DNA from: JAXGPP01 sp040766885
GTDB taxonomy: Bacteria > Planctomycetota > Planctomycetia > Pirellulales > Thermoguttaceae
Assembly (NCBI GenBank): GCA_040766885.1
Contig: JAXGPP010000006.1
Span: 409,728-473,727 of the forward strand
Length of the DNA: 64,000 nt
Reading direction: 5' to 3'
The notes under the pieces are model-generated. The model searched no databases. It was given only the letters and a program-made list of their open reading frames with translations, and was not told where the DNA came from. Both the position numbers and the translations under genes were made by a program. Below, piece after piece: positions 29,301 to 37,361 of the stretch. Within the stretch, counting starts at the first letter, position 1, and every line of letters begins with the position of its first letter.

Positions 29301-29401
29301 ACAAATACTTGCTTGACGTCGTCAGCCTGCTCGGCGCGCGACGGCGAGATCGTCGCGATGCAGCCGATCGCGACCAGCACGAGACAAACGGTTCGCTTCA
29401 T
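26309..29401 (-). CDS. Secreted GH106-like glycoside hydrolase (putative alpha-L-rhamnosidase)
   Basis: The 1030-residue exported enzyme (signal peptide about 1-23, SPSRAEQ) opens with APLWVWNDLLTEEQIAGTLEDLARQKVKQAFVHPRPG, the pattern of GH106-type TIM barrels. It continues with IWIYDENSYPSGFAGG, a FTDEPHL block likely to hold a catalytic acid, and the barrel-closing YHEPWWEDYHVMAEYFTRL. A Rossmann-like region follows (FAKAGGRIICCGDPP), then beta-sandwich modules including a C-terminal galactose-binding-like domain (SLPAWYGSVARVSVNGRPVRRL). GH106 enzymes remove L-rhamnose; specificity here is inferred. AGGGA is seven bases upstream of the ATG. It is 33 bases downstream of the FbpA-like lipoprotein gene. 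Confidence 0.72.
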   Translation of the reverse strand: MKRTVCLVLVAIGCIATISPSRAEQADDVKQVFVNPPREYASAPLWVWNDLLTEEQIAGTLEDLARQKVKQAFVHPRPGLMTPYLSDDWFRLWKVALREAERLDMNIWIYDENSYPSGFAGGLVPDAMPESRGRGLAMREVPRPENLGSEVAAVFRMTGDGYEQVTGAARAGQSLPEGKYMVFSWIEAPAGGWFAGKWYVDLLKPGVTEKFIEVTLEPYRREIGQEFGGRCPGVFTDEPHLTPAGGIHWNEHLAEESQERWGYNIADHLPALLRPTGDWQRVRHNYHQLLLEQFIEHWAKPCYEYCEQHNLEFTGHYWEHGWPGTSHGPDNMAMYAWHQRPAIDCLMNQYDEGVNAQFGNARFVRELASVANQIGRQRTLCEAYGAGGWDLRFEDMKRIGDWLYVLGVNTMDEHLSYITLRGARKRDHPQSFSYHEPWWEDYHVMAEYFTRLSAAISSGKQVNRILVLEPTTSAWLYQPDPGHKQQLGQLGNEFQDLVNRLEAAQVEYDLGCEQIMGDHGSVSGKQLRVGEAEYHTVVLPPGTAGLNDRTAKLIEDFAKAGGRIICCGDPPSLVDGQPSDRLQKAADQAGWARLEAAKLPETLLSLSDDGFVIRRDEGDSGKLFHQRRRLDDGELLFLVNTSIEAPSTGSFVAKAASIEQWDPQTGAASPYGCTFKDGTVEARYSLPPCGSLLVLLSGKPASAAAAAPAAADAVTLKPDGQMQIHRLGPNVLTLDYVDITAGGETRKNVYFYVANQMAFQKNGMPRNPWDSEVQFRDELIRKTFPPESGFEMSYRFTVEGNVPERLSIVIERPDLYSITCNGQPVQASAGDWWLDRAFIQIPIANEAKAGENVVTLKAQPFSIMHEIEPAYVTGDFRLRATGAGFVLTADEPLELGNWNEQGHPFYAQGVAYTQTFSTTKKSGRYEVSLPAWYGSVARVSVNGRPVRRLAYQPWTCDVTDAIQAGENTVEVVIVGTLKNTLGPHHGNPRLGAAWPHAFRVAPEGGPPPGGGYHTVGYGLLEPFVLTNRPE

Positions 29402-29434
29402 GGCGATGTTCCCTACGAAAACCAGTGTGGTGTG

Positions 29435-30481
29435 TCAGTCGGCTGTCGCAAATTCTTGTTGGATGAAGGACGCCGCGGCCTCCCATTGATCGGCGGCTTT
29501 CTCAAAATCAATCTGCATGGGCTTCACGGTTTCCGGCGTCTCCACTCTCGTTTCAACCTCGACGCCGCTGCCGAGCGGGATCTGAGCGCTGGGACCGGCC
29601 GCCAGTTTTGCCTCCACCGCGGGAGAAAGCAAGTACTCGATAAGCCGCTGGGCGTTCTCCTTGTGCGGAGCGCCCTTGACGATCGCCAGAGTGTTCGGAA
29701 TGAAAAGCGTGCCCAGGCCGTCTTCGCCCTGATCGGGATAAACGATCGCCACGGGCATCGCCTTATCGATTTCGACGATAGCGTCGTCGGTATCGGTGAT
29801 GCCGAAAGCCGCCTCGCCGGCCGCCACCGTCAGCGCCACCTGCTTATTGCCCGAAAGGATCTGGACTTCGTTTGCCTTCACACTGCGGAAGAAGCCTTTC
29901 GCCTCATCCTCGCCCCAGGCAGCGAAGAGGCACGCCGCGTGGGTGGCGGTGGTGCCGAAGAGCGGTTTGGCCATGGCCGCCCGGCCGCGCCATTTGTCGT
30001 CGGCCAGATCGAGGATCGATTGCGGCCGTTCGGCTTCCGGAACCAAGTCCGTGTTGACGATCAGGATTCGCGCCCGGCCGGCAAACCCGTGCCACAGGCC
30101 GTCGCGGGAGCGGTACATCTCGGGAAAACGCTCTGCCGCCGCCGGCCGGTAAGGTTCCAGCAAACCCTGTCGCGCCAACCGCAGCGTATTGAGGATCTCA
30201 TTGTTCCAGAACACATCGCAGCGCGGATTCGCCCGCTCGGCGATGATCGCGTTGGCCAGCCCGACGGTCTTCGTCGCTTCCGTGTCGAACTTGGGGACGA
30301 CTCTCAACCCGCTCTCGGCGGTGGACTCACCGAAAATGGGCTGCGAGAATTCCTGGTCGAGCGCCGTGTAGACGACCACGTCGCGGTCGGAGGCCGCCCA
30401 GCAACCCGGCAGCGCGAGGGCGGAGATGACCAGTGCGATCATCAATCGCCTGAGGTGATACCGGCGGACCGTTTTCGTCAT
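29435..30481 (-). CDS. FbpA/FutA-like ABC transporter substrate-binding lipoprotein
   Basis: The 348-residue protein resembles the periplasmic ferric-iron binding family: DVVVYTALDQEFSQPIF at the mature start, CDVFWNNEILNTLRLARQGLLEPY, WHGFAGRARILIVNTD, KWRGRAAMAKPLFGTTATHAACL, and LGTLFIPNTLAIVKGAPHKENAQRLIEYLLSP. A lipobox LPGC with C27 predicts lipid anchoring. The start at 30481 is favoured by GAGGGA eight bases upstream and by the signal sequence; the frame remains open to 30820 but that part overlaps the divergent peptidase gene. No permease or ATPase gene is adjacent, and the next gene is a glycosidase, so iron as ligand is uncertain. Confidence 0.78.
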   Translation of the reverse strand: MTKTVRRYHLRRLMIALVISALALPGCWAASDRDVVVYTALDQEFSQPIFGESTAESGLRVVPKFDTEATKTVGLANAIIAERANPRCDVFWNNEILNTLRLARQGLLEPYRPAAAERFPEMYRSRDGLWHGFAGRARILIVNTDLVPEAERPQSILDLADDKWRGRAAMAKPLFGTTATHAACLFAAWGEDEAKGFFRSVKANEVQILSGNKQVALTVAAGEAAFGITDTDDAIVEIDKAMPVAIVYPDQGEDGLGTLFIPNTLAIVKGAPHKENAQRLIEYLLSPAVEAKLAAGPSAQIPLGSGVEVETRVETPETVKPMQIDFEKAADQWEAAASFIQQEFATAD

Positions 30482-30599
30482 CGAGCATTCCCTCACGATC
30501 TCGTTCTCCCTGATTTGCCAGTCGTCAACTACAATAGGGTAGGGGCGGCGACACTTGATCGCAATGGCCGGGCGCGGAAGGCACGCGGAGGACCGCCAC

Positions 30600-31967
30600 A
30601 TGGAACGGGCAGAACGAAACGCATGGGACGCGACAGGCGCCATTGACCGGCGGGGTTTCCTCGCGCTGGCGTCGTGGGCCGTTGCGGCGCCGATCCGGGC
30701 CGCCGAATCTCCGCCCGAGATTCCGGCAGATTCGCCGCTGCGGTTGCCGGCGGTGGATGAAGCTGTGCTTCGTGCGGCCGGATTCCGCAAACTCGCCGGC
30801 ACCCATCTGACGCTCTTCACCGACTTGCCGGCCGCTCCGGAGATCGAAGAGTTGCCCCAGGCCTTCGACCTGGCCTTCCCGCAGTGGTGCGAGTATTTCC
30901 ACGTCGATGCCGCCCGGCACTCTGACTGGCGAGTGACCGGTTTCTTGGGGAAGGACCGCAGCCGGTTCGAGCAGGCCCGGGTGCTGCCGGCGGACGTGCC
31001 GGACTTTCACTCCGGATTTTCCTGGAATCATCGGTTGTGGTGCTACGAACAGGCGAGCGATTACTACCGGCGGCATCTCCTGCTGCATGAGGGGACGCAC
31101 AGTTTTATGAATACGCTGCTTGGCCACTGTGGACCTCCGTGGTACATGGAGGGCGTGGCCGAGTTGTTGGCCACGCATCACTGGCAGGACGGCCGCCTGA
31201 CGCTGAACTACTTCCCAGCCGAAAAGGCCGACACACCGATGTGGGGGCGGATCAAGGTCATCAAGGACGACTATTCCGCCCAGCGGGCCAAACCGCTCGA
31301 AATGGTGTTTGAATACCGGTGGCCGGCGCTGTCGGAGGTCGAGCCCTACGCCTGGTGCTGGGCGGCGGCCGCATTCTTCGACCGCCATCCCCGCTACCGC
31401 GAACGGTTCCGGCAGCTTGTGCCGCTGGTCCGCCAGAAGGATTTCACCGCCCGGTTTCGCCAAATGCTGGCCGACGACTGGGCGGAACTGAGGGAAGAGT
31501 GGCAGGTGTTTGTTACCGACCTGGAATACGGCTACGACGTCGCCCGTGCGGCGGTCGAGTTTGCGCCCGGGCAGGCGATTCCACCGACGGGCGGGCGGGC
31601 GACGATCGAGGCGGCGCGCGGCTGGCAATCGAGCGGGTTGCGGCTCGATGCGGGCAAGACGTATCGCCTTCGTGCCGCCGGCCGTTATCAGATCGCCGAC
31701 CGGCCGCAGACCTGGTGGTGCGAGCCGGGCGGGGTTTCGATCCGTTACTACCGCGGTCGCCCGCTGGGAATCCTACTGGCAGCCGTCCGGCCCGACGAGG
31801 CCGGGCCACTCAGCGCACTTTTGGATCCGATGGCCGTCGGTCTGGAGACGATGATCAAACCACTGTCGTCCGGCACGCTCTACCTGCGGATCAACGATTC
31901 GGCGGCCGAGTTGGCAGACAACGCCGGCACGCTGGCGGTGGCGGTGGACGAAGTGCCGGCGCCGTAA
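30600..31967 (+). CDS. Tat-exported HEXXH metallopeptidase-like protein
   Basis: The 455-residue protein has a twin-arginine signal (DRRGFLALASWAVAAPIRA). A middle domain contains LLLHEGTHSFMNTLLG, an HEXXH zinc motif (HEGTH), followed by WYMEGVAELLATHHW, where the Glu may be the third ligand, as in gluzincins. A C-terminal domain from about 335 (FAPGQAIPP, GKTYRLRAAGRYQIAD, YYRGRPLGILLAAV, GTLYLRIND) resembles the LecA/PA-IL galactose-binding fold. GGAGG precedes the ATG at 30600. The substrate is unknown. It is divergent from the FbpA-like gene and converges on the PHP gene within 23 bases. Confidence 0.68.
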   Translation: MERAERNAWDATGAIDRRGFLALASWAVAAPIRAAESPPEIPADSPLRLPAVDEAVLRAAGFRKLAGTHLTLFTDLPAAPEIEELPQAFDLAFPQWCEYFHVDAARHSDWRVTGFLGKDRSRFEQARVLPADVPDFHSGFSWNHRLWCYEQASDYYRRHLLLHEGTHSFMNTLLGHCGPPWYMEGVAELLATHHWQDGRLTLNYFPAEKADTPMWGRIKVIKDDYSAQRAKPLEMVFEYRWPALSEVEPYAWCWAAAAFFDRHPRYRERFRQLVPLVRQKDFTARFRQMLADDWAELREEWQVFVTDLEYGYDVARAAVEFAPGQAIPPTGGRATIEAARGWQSSGLRLDAGKTYRLRAAGRYQIADRPQTWWCEPGGVSIRYYRGRPLGILLAAVRPDEAGPLSALLDPMAVGLETMIKPLSSGTLYLRINDSAAELADNAGTLAVAVDEVPAP

Positions 31968-31990
31968 ATCGCGGGGCCGGTTCAGCCGTC

Positions 31991-32986
31991 TCAGGCCTTT
32001 GGGGGAACCAAGGGGTTGGTCCAGGCGGACCGGCCGGCCTCATCGATGACTTCAACGCGGATCCACTGGCGTTTGCCGCCGAACGACCATTGGGCGCTGG
32101 TGAGGGTCCTGCCGTCTTCCGCCTGGACGATGTGGCCGCCGGCCGCGCCGTCGAAGAAGAAGTTGACCTGCCTCACCGGGCTGGTGGCGATGCGGATGAC
32201 GCCCGTCTCGATGCGGCAGTCTTCGATCACCGGGCCGCAGGAGGCGTAGTAGCAGCCAGCGGCGATGGCGTCCATGATCCGGGCCGTATCGAGCGATGGA
32301 GCCTTGATCATGGTCCAGCCGCGATCGATCTCGCTCGTCTTGTGGACGTCGTCGGTGGCCACGGCTGGCAGCAACCGGCCCTTGTTGAGCAACTGGTCCC
32401 AATGGACCGCGCCAGAGCCCTTGTTCCACCGCAGATGGCAAACGGCGTTGAAGACCTCCAGGCCGACATACCCGGTGACTTCGGTCATTTCCTCAAGCGA
32501 ATGAGCGGTCCAGTACGGATGGGCGTAGATCACCTTGCCGCCCGCTGCAACTACCTTGTCGATCAGGGTCTGGGCCGGCAGGTCGCGGGCCAATTCGAAG
32601 GGATGGGGGAGATTGAGGCAGACGAAATGGTGTGCCGGGGCGCCGGTGCCGGTCGCGGGGTGCGCCTCCATGCCGCTGATCGCCAGGAAATCGTCGTCGG
32701 AGCGGCCGCTCAGGTCGTTGGTCTTCCAGTGATCGGTAACGGCCACGACCTGATAGTCCGCCTCGCGATACTGCGCGAGCCGGGTGGCCACATCGACATC
32801 GCCGTCGGACGTCGTAGTGTGGACGTGCAGGGCCGCCTTATACCAATGTCCTTCCTGCTCGAACGGATTGGTCTGGGCCTTTGCCGGAGAATCCGCCGGC
32901 GCCTGGGCGGCAGCCTCGCGAGTGGACAGGACGGCTGCTTGAGCGGCCATCGCGCCGGAGATCTTGATGAACGTTCTGCGGTCCAT
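31991..32986 (-). CDS. Tat-exported PHP-domain putative phosphoesterase
   Basis: The 331-residue protein has a Tat signal (MDRRTFIKISGAMAAQAAV). A PHP fold follows with the metal-binding motifs LHVHTTTSDGD, VVAVTDHW, ISGMEAHP, VIYAHPYW, FNAVCH and VATDDVHK. PHP proteins hydrolyse phosphoesters with a multi-metal centre and are usually cytoplasmic, so export is notable. A small C-terminal beta domain (VRQVNFFFDGAAGG, WIRVEVIDEAGRSAWTNP) follows. The start at 32986 was chosen because it opens the Tat signal. It lies 67 bases downstream of the metallophosphoesterase gene on the same strand, and the alkaline phosphatase is next upstream. Confidence 0.78.
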   Translation of the reverse strand: MDRRTFIKISGAMAAQAAVLSTREAAAQAPADSPAKAQTNPFEQEGHWYKAALHVHTTTSDGDVDVATRLAQYREADYQVVAVTDHWKTNDLSGRSDDDFLAISGMEAHPATGTGAPAHHFVCLNLPHPFELARDLPAQTLIDKVVAAGGKVIYAHPYWTAHSLEEMTEVTGYVGLEVFNAVCHLRWNKGSGAVHWDQLLNKGRLLPAVATDDVHKTSEIDRGWTMIKAPSLDTARIMDAIAAGCYYASCGPVIEDCRIETGVIRIATSPVRQVNFFFDGAAGGHIVQAEDGRTLTSAQWSFGGKRQWIRVEVIDEAGRSAWTNPLVPPKA

Positions 32987-33053
32987 GGCTTTCGACCTCG
33001 TCAATGGAATGAGTGGTGATGAGCGGATTCGGTGTCTTCGTCTAGTCTTCTGG

Positions 33054-34130
33054 TTATCGCCCCATTTCGTATTCCAGTGTGAACTGGTGCTGCGACACAT
33101 CGCGTTGGATAGCGGTACCCTTGCATGGACTGCCGTCGCGCGAGTCGATCGTGTAGACCTCGATTCGATTCTCCCGGGGCAGGAAACGGTTCACGCGGAG
33201 CCAGTGCTCGTGGTAATCGGAGAGCAACTCGTAGACTGTCCGTCCTGCGTCATTCTTCGAAGCCAGCCGCAATGCCTGCGTCCGGCTCTGATCACCGGAA
33301 AGGATCAGGAACAGGTTTTCGTGCTTGCGGAAGCACTTATCCCACATCTGCTGGGGTGAATTGCCGCGCGAGCCGTGCACCTTGCACCACTGCATGCGAC
33401 CCTTGGGCGCGTGGCGGAATTCGTCGTCTGTCTTCGGTTTTTCCACCGGTCCCAGGCCCATGTGCGTGGTGACGATGGCCCGCCGGGAGGCGTTTTCGTA
33501 AAGGACTCGATCGGCCCATTCGAGGATATCGTCCGGGGCATTGCATTCCAGGTGCAGGAACACGAAATCCATGCCGCCCGCTGAGAAACGCTGGCAACTG
33601 TTGGCATTGTCGCCCGAGATCGAGGGGGCCGACCCGGCGTAACAGCCGCCGTACCACGGAAACCCGGCGAACCGGGCGGCGGGAAAGTACTGCTGGAAGA
33701 GGCTGCTGTCGCCGCTGGCCTTCATGTCATGGTTGCCCAGCGAGATCCCGTAGGGGATGCGACCGTGCAACTGGTCCATTGAGCGCCGAGCCAACTCCCA
33801 TTGCTCGGGTACGTTGATGTCCACGATATCGCCGACGTGCGAGACGAAGACAATTCGCTGCGACTGGAGATTGTCGACGATCCACCGCATGTGGGCGTCG
33901 AAAGCAGGGTTGGTCAAAGGGGCCGTGCTTGCAGGCTCGGCCTTGGTGCCCTTTCCCCGGTACTCCTGGGTATCGGGAATCACGACGACCGTGAACGAGC
34001 CCTCGGGCGCCGGTGCGAGCCACTGCGAGTCGGCGGCTACGCTACCTGCCAGCAGGAGCCAGACCAGCAGCGCCACCAGGGGTCGGGAAATCCGCGGCGG
34101 GCGGCGGCGGAACAATGCAGAGGCGATCAT
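33054..34130 (-). CDS. Secreted calcineurin-like metallophosphoesterase
   Basis: The 358-residue protein has an N-terminal basic signal or anchor (about 1-33, LVALLVWLLLAGSVAAD) and calcineurin-type motifs in order: VVIPDTQEY, SHVGDIVD, SLGNHDMK and VTTHMGLG. The last metal motif, normally GHxH, reads LSGDQSR, so one or two expected histidines are absent. Reaction and substrate are unknown. The start at 34130 begins the signal region; the frame stays open upstream to 34550 inside the alkaline phosphatase gene. It lies 62 bases after the alkaline phosphatase stop and before the PHP gene, suggesting a phosphoester-scavenging group. Confidence 0.8.
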   Translation of the reverse strand: MIASALFRRRPPRISRPLVALLVWLLLAGSVAADSQWLAPAPEGSFTVVVIPDTQEYRGKGTKAEPASTAPLTNPAFDAHMRWIVDNLQSQRIVFVSHVGDIVDINVPEQWELARRSMDQLHGRIPYGISLGNHDMKASGDSSLFQQYFPAARFAGFPWYGGCYAGSAPSISGDNANSCQRFSAGGMDFVFLHLECNAPDDILEWADRVLYENASRRAIVTTHMGLGPVEKPKTDDEFRHAPKGRMQWCKVHGSRGNSPQQMWDKCFRKHENLFLILSGDQSRTQALRLASKNDAGRTVYELLSDYHEHWLRVNRFLPRENRIEVYTIDSRDGSPCKGTAIQRDVSQHQFTLEYEMGR

Positions 34131-34192
34131 GGAGAGGCACCTGCGCGAGGCGTTCTGGTATTCGAAGGACTTAACGGGTGCCTTGCTCCATC

Positions 34193-35737
34193 TCATTGTG
34201 CCCGGGCGGCGGGTTGGACTTCCGGCGGGAGGGGAGGTTCGGCCGGAGCGAGGCAGTCGGCCGTCGCGCTGAGAGCTTCGTGCACGGCGAGGGCGATGCC
34301 CGTGTTGTCGACATAAGGTCCGTATACCGGATCGGCGCCCACCACCAGTTCGCCCAGCCGTTCGGAGCCCGCCCCGCGCGCGAAGACGGGCACCAGGCTG
34401 TTGGTGTGTTTCTCGGAGTGGTACTTCAAGCCGGGCATCTTGCCGGGTCCGTTGTCGACCAGCGGCTGGAAGGGCTCGCTGTCGGAATTGGGACCCCAGA
34501 TGAAGCCCGTCTCGTGGTCGGCCGTGATCACGACCAGGGTCTCCTCCCAACTACTGTTGGCCTCGACCCACTGGACGACCGCTTCGACGGCCAGGTTGAA
34601 GTCGATCTGCTCCTGGATCATGCGATGGGCCTGATTGTTGTGGCTGGCCCAGTCGACCGCGCCCCCTTCGACCATGAGGAAGAAGCCGTTCGGGTTACGG
34701 CTCAGCACGTTGAGCGCTCCCCGCGCCATGGTAGCCAGCGTCGGCACGTTCGGATTCAGTGGTGTGTCGTCATCGGGGTGCGCCGCCTCTTTCTTGGTCC
34801 GCGCTTGCTGCAGGGTGGTTGCGGCCTGAGCCGTACCGACGACTTTGAGCGGAGGATCGCCCTCGCAGAGGGCCTCAAACTCGGCCTTAGTCGATACCGG
34901 ACGAAAACCCTGGTACAAGCCGCCGGGCGTCTTGCGGGCGGCCTCGATGGCGTCCCAGACTTCCTTGCCGCCGACGTACTTGTATTCGCGGTTGTCGGCA
35001 GCTTCGCCAGTGATCCCCTTTGCTGCTTCCCCGGTCGGCTTTTCTTCGGCTTTCGCGCTCCGCTTCCTGGGACGCCACGGCAAGCCGTCGTTGTTGAAGT
35101 CCGGATTGCCCGCTCCCATGATCACGTCGAGCAGGCCGCCGTTGAGCATCTGCCGGGCGATGTCTTCGTATTGGTCGCGATCGGGTACATGGGCATGGGA
35201 AAACCCGGCGGGAGTGGCGTGCGACCATTCGACGGTCGTGACCACGCCGGTGGCCCGGCCGAGCGACCTGGCCAGTTCGGTCATCGACGGTTCGATCGGC
35301 TCGTCGAGGTCGCTCCAGTTGATCGCGCTATTGTAAGTCTTCATGCCGGCGGAAAGCGCCGTGGCCGCAGCGGCCGAGTCGGTGTAGTTGGCCATGAGCC
35401 ACTCGTAGCCGGTCGCCCGATCCCAGGCCTTGGCCGGATCGTAAACCAGCGCCGGGTCCTGCTTGCCCGTCTTCAGCGGTTTCTCCGACGTGTTGAGCGG
35501 GAAGGTCTGCGAGGCGAGGTGTCTCCACTCGGGCCCGCAGTAGATCTGCGTGCTCGAGCCTTTGGCAGCATCCCATTTCCCTTGAAACATGCTGGCGGCG
35601 GCGAAGGTATTGAATCCCGCGCCGTCAGCGATCATGACGATCACGTTTCGCCTGGCAGCCTCATCTTGGGCCTGTGCCGCGGCGGCGACCGACAGCAAGA
35701 CGCCCAACAGACACGTCACCAGGATCTTTCGCAACAT
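34193..35737 (-). CDS. Alkaline phosphatase (PhoA family)
   Basis: Periplasmic or secreted phosphomonoesterase. The 514-residue protein has a signal peptide (about 1-21, LLSVAAAAQAQ) and the family motifs: VIVMIADGAGFNTF for metal binding, YTDSAAAATALSAG with S121 as the phosphorylated serine, MVEGGAVDWASHNN, VVITADHETG, and YHSEKHTNSLVPVFARG with the metal-binding His. The start at 35737 matches the signal peptide. It heads a same-strand run with the metallophosphoesterase and PHP genes. A near-consensus promoter 670 bases upstream points toward it. Phosphate starvation control is plausible, but no Pho box was identified. Confidence 0.9.
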   Translation of the reverse strand: MLRKILVTCLLGVLLSVAAAAQAQDEAARRNVIVMIADGAGFNTFAAASMFQGKWDAAKGSSTQIYCGPEWRHLASQTFPLNTSEKPLKTGKQDPALVYDPAKAWDRATGYEWLMANYTDSAAAATALSAGMKTYNSAINWSDLDEPIEPSMTELARSLGRATGVVTTVEWSHATPAGFSHAHVPDRDQYEDIARQMLNGGLLDVIMGAGNPDFNNDGLPWRPRKRSAKAEEKPTGEAAKGITGEAADNREYKYVGGKEVWDAIEAARKTPGGLYQGFRPVSTKAEFEALCEGDPPLKVVGTAQAATTLQQARTKKEAAHPDDDTPLNPNVPTLATMARGALNVLSRNPNGFFLMVEGGAVDWASHNNQAHRMIQEQIDFNLAVEAVVQWVEANSSWEETLVVITADHETGFIWGPNSDSEPFQPLVDNGPGKMPGLKYHSEKHTNSLVPVFARGAGSERLGELVVGADPVYGPYVDNTGIALAVHEALSATADCLAPAEPPLPPEVQPAARAQ

Positions 35738-36393
35738 GGCAGCTTCCTCGGCTTCAGGCACTCTCATGAATCGTCTCGTCAATCGTGGTTCCGACGGGAT
35801 CGCAGGCCGCTCGTCACGTCGAGCGTGCGGCAAATTGGGCAGGGGGCCGTCACTTCCAGGGGGCGGGGACGCAGTGGGGCAGGCGGCCTTGTGGGGGGCT
35901 CGTCAGGCGGGTTGATTCAGTATGGAACCGGTGGGCAGGCTAGTCAAGTTTTTCGTTTGGCCGAGGCCCCGGCGGCAATCGCAGGCGTCGAGGAGCTTGT
36001 GCAACGAGCGGGCGGATCCAACCCGGTAGACACTCTGCGGCGTGGGTGCGATTCAAAGGGTCGGAGGCGAGGTTGGGACATTGTTGCATCGAAGCGCAAC
36101 AACAAACGCTGTGTTCCGTTTCGTACGTCGCGAGGTGTCGCGGCAAGTTCAAGGCAGCAAGGGGTTTCGCACCGAGAGGCCGAACGCAACTTCCTAGGCA
36201 TTCTGAGGGACGTGTTGAAGTTCATGGCGATTCCCCCCGAGATTTCAGAGTGAGCTTGTTGTGATGCGCGCAAAGGGAGAGCGGAACGCGGATAGATCGC
36301 GTTTGGTGGCGTAAGGCAAATCAGTTATTTCGCACCGCGCCGTGTCGGCGGGGAGACCCGAATCGCCGCTCGAAGGACGGGCGATTGTGCGTA

Positions 36394-36409
36394 ATGTTCT
36401 CATGAACAT
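36394..36409. promoter_or_regulatory. Inverted repeat at the predicted transcription start
   Basis: ATGTTC-TCAT-GAACAT, with six-base arms, sits directly downstream of the leftward -10 box, over the expected start site. That is a typical repressor position. The regulator is unknown. Confidence 0.4.
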
Positions 36410-36410
36410 A

Positions 36411-36440
36411 AGTATACACTTCTTCACTAAGCCATGTCAA
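36411..36440 (-). promoter_or_regulatory. Near-consensus sigma-70 promoter, leftward
   Basis: On the minus strand TTGACA, an 18-base spacer and TATACT. It would start transcription near 36404, about 670 bases upstream of the alkaline phosphatase start codon, with no convincing gene in between. Confidence 0.6.
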
Positions 36441-36615
36441 GAGATAATCCGGTCGCAGGACGAAGAGTTTTGTCGTGATTTGGCGGCGATGGGGGGGGTG
36501 TGGGGAGATGCGAAGGTGCGGGTGATCAGGTGATCGAGGGAGATGACCTGGGGGGCGAACGAGGAAGTTCTCCTGATCGCCGCTCTCGCTTCTTTCCTGG
36601 CTCTGTCGTGTACGG

Positions 36616-37116
36616 TTACTTTGGGGCGCCATCCGCGTGGTGGTCCTTGCGCCGTGCGCGCCGCCACCACGCGATGCCGAGCAGGCCGCCAATGAACCAG
36701 GCCGACCCAACGAGACCACCCATGACCGCGCCAAGAAGACCATGTTCTGCGGCGCCGGCGGCAATACCGATGATGATAATGACCGGCGAGGAAAGCACGA
36801 GCATCGAGCCATTCACCAGCGCCACCGTGCGAGCATTCTTGTGTTGCTTTCGGTTCAAGTCTTCCAGCCGCTGTTGTGTTTTGAGCGGATCACGACGCGG
36901 ATTGAGCAGGATGAAGTGGTTGTGGAGCAGACCGATGAACGGGAACACTGCGTAGAACAGGCCGCCATAGAAATGATCGATGTTTCGAGTGAAGAACCAA
37001 GTGACGGCGCCGCCGATCGCAAATATCGAGGAAAAGGCTAGCCACAGGCGGTCGCAGGTGCGCCGCTGTTGCACGTGGCACCTGGCCAGTTGTTCCGCAT
37101 CAGGTGAGGGGCCCAT
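36616..37116 (-). CDS. Small membrane protein of unknown function
   Basis: The predicted 166-residue protein has about four membrane segments: LWLAFSSIFAIGGAVTWFF, GGLFYAVFPFIGLLHNHFIL, VNGSMLVLSSPVIIIIGIAA and LLGAVMGGLVGSAWFIGGLL. A charged loop NPRRDPLKTQQRLEDLNRKQ lies between the second and third, and a His/Lys-rich tail ends the protein. I recognise no family. The start is uncertain: the frame is open to 37272 and the ATG at 37116 has no clear Shine-Dalgarno sequence, but residues before it look non-coding. It stands alone. Confidence 0.55.
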   Translation of the reverse strand: MGPSPDAEQLARCHVQQRRTCDRLWLAFSSIFAIGGAVTWFFTRNIDHFYGGLFYAVFPFIGLLHNHFILLNPRRDPLKTQQRLEDLNRKQHKNARTVALVNGSMLVLSSPVIIIIGIAAGAAEHGLLGAVMGGLVGSAWFIGGLLGIAWWRRARRKDHHADGAPK

Positions 37117-37361
37117 GTGACTGCTTTCGCGCCTGGGACGCGGCAGGAATTGGAGAGCACGAAGGCCGCGAGGGCCAGTTCGAGCGCGCGGCAAAAGGCG
37201 CTTGCCCGGATTGTATCCGATCGAGAAGCTGCGTTCGAGCGTACCGCCATGAGCGCAGCGGATTGGCGACAAGAGCAGATCGTTACGCGAAGCGTTAACG
37301 AGGCCCAGTCATCGCGCCGGCGATTGCGCAAAGGACCGGATCGACTCCTGGCCGAAGCGGC

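Larger units (their letters stand above)
35738..36615. other. 878-base gap without a convincing gene
   Basis: It lies between the alkaline phosphatase start and the end of a small membrane protein gene. The right part (36370-36480) is less GC-rich than the genes. It holds a strong leftward promoter with an adjacent inverted repeat (described separately). Several overlapping frames are open, including a 94-codon one from 36225 preceded by GGGGGGAA, but their composition (runs of Arg, Ser, Pro, Cys) looks like non-coding GC-rich DNA. It could be a long leader, a small RNA gene or decayed coding sequence. Confidence 0.5.

Noticed and set aside
35944..36273. Leftward frame of about 109 codons in the gap upstream of the alkaline phosphatase
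   Set aside because: Product is an irregular mix rich in Arg, Ser, Cys and Pro, with no domain pattern; overlapping frames are also open.
36394..36409. ATGTTC/GAACAT repeat as a LexA box
   Set aside because: LexA sites known to me have GAAC-N4-GTTC (or GTTC-N7-GTTC); here the order is GTTC-N4-GAAC.
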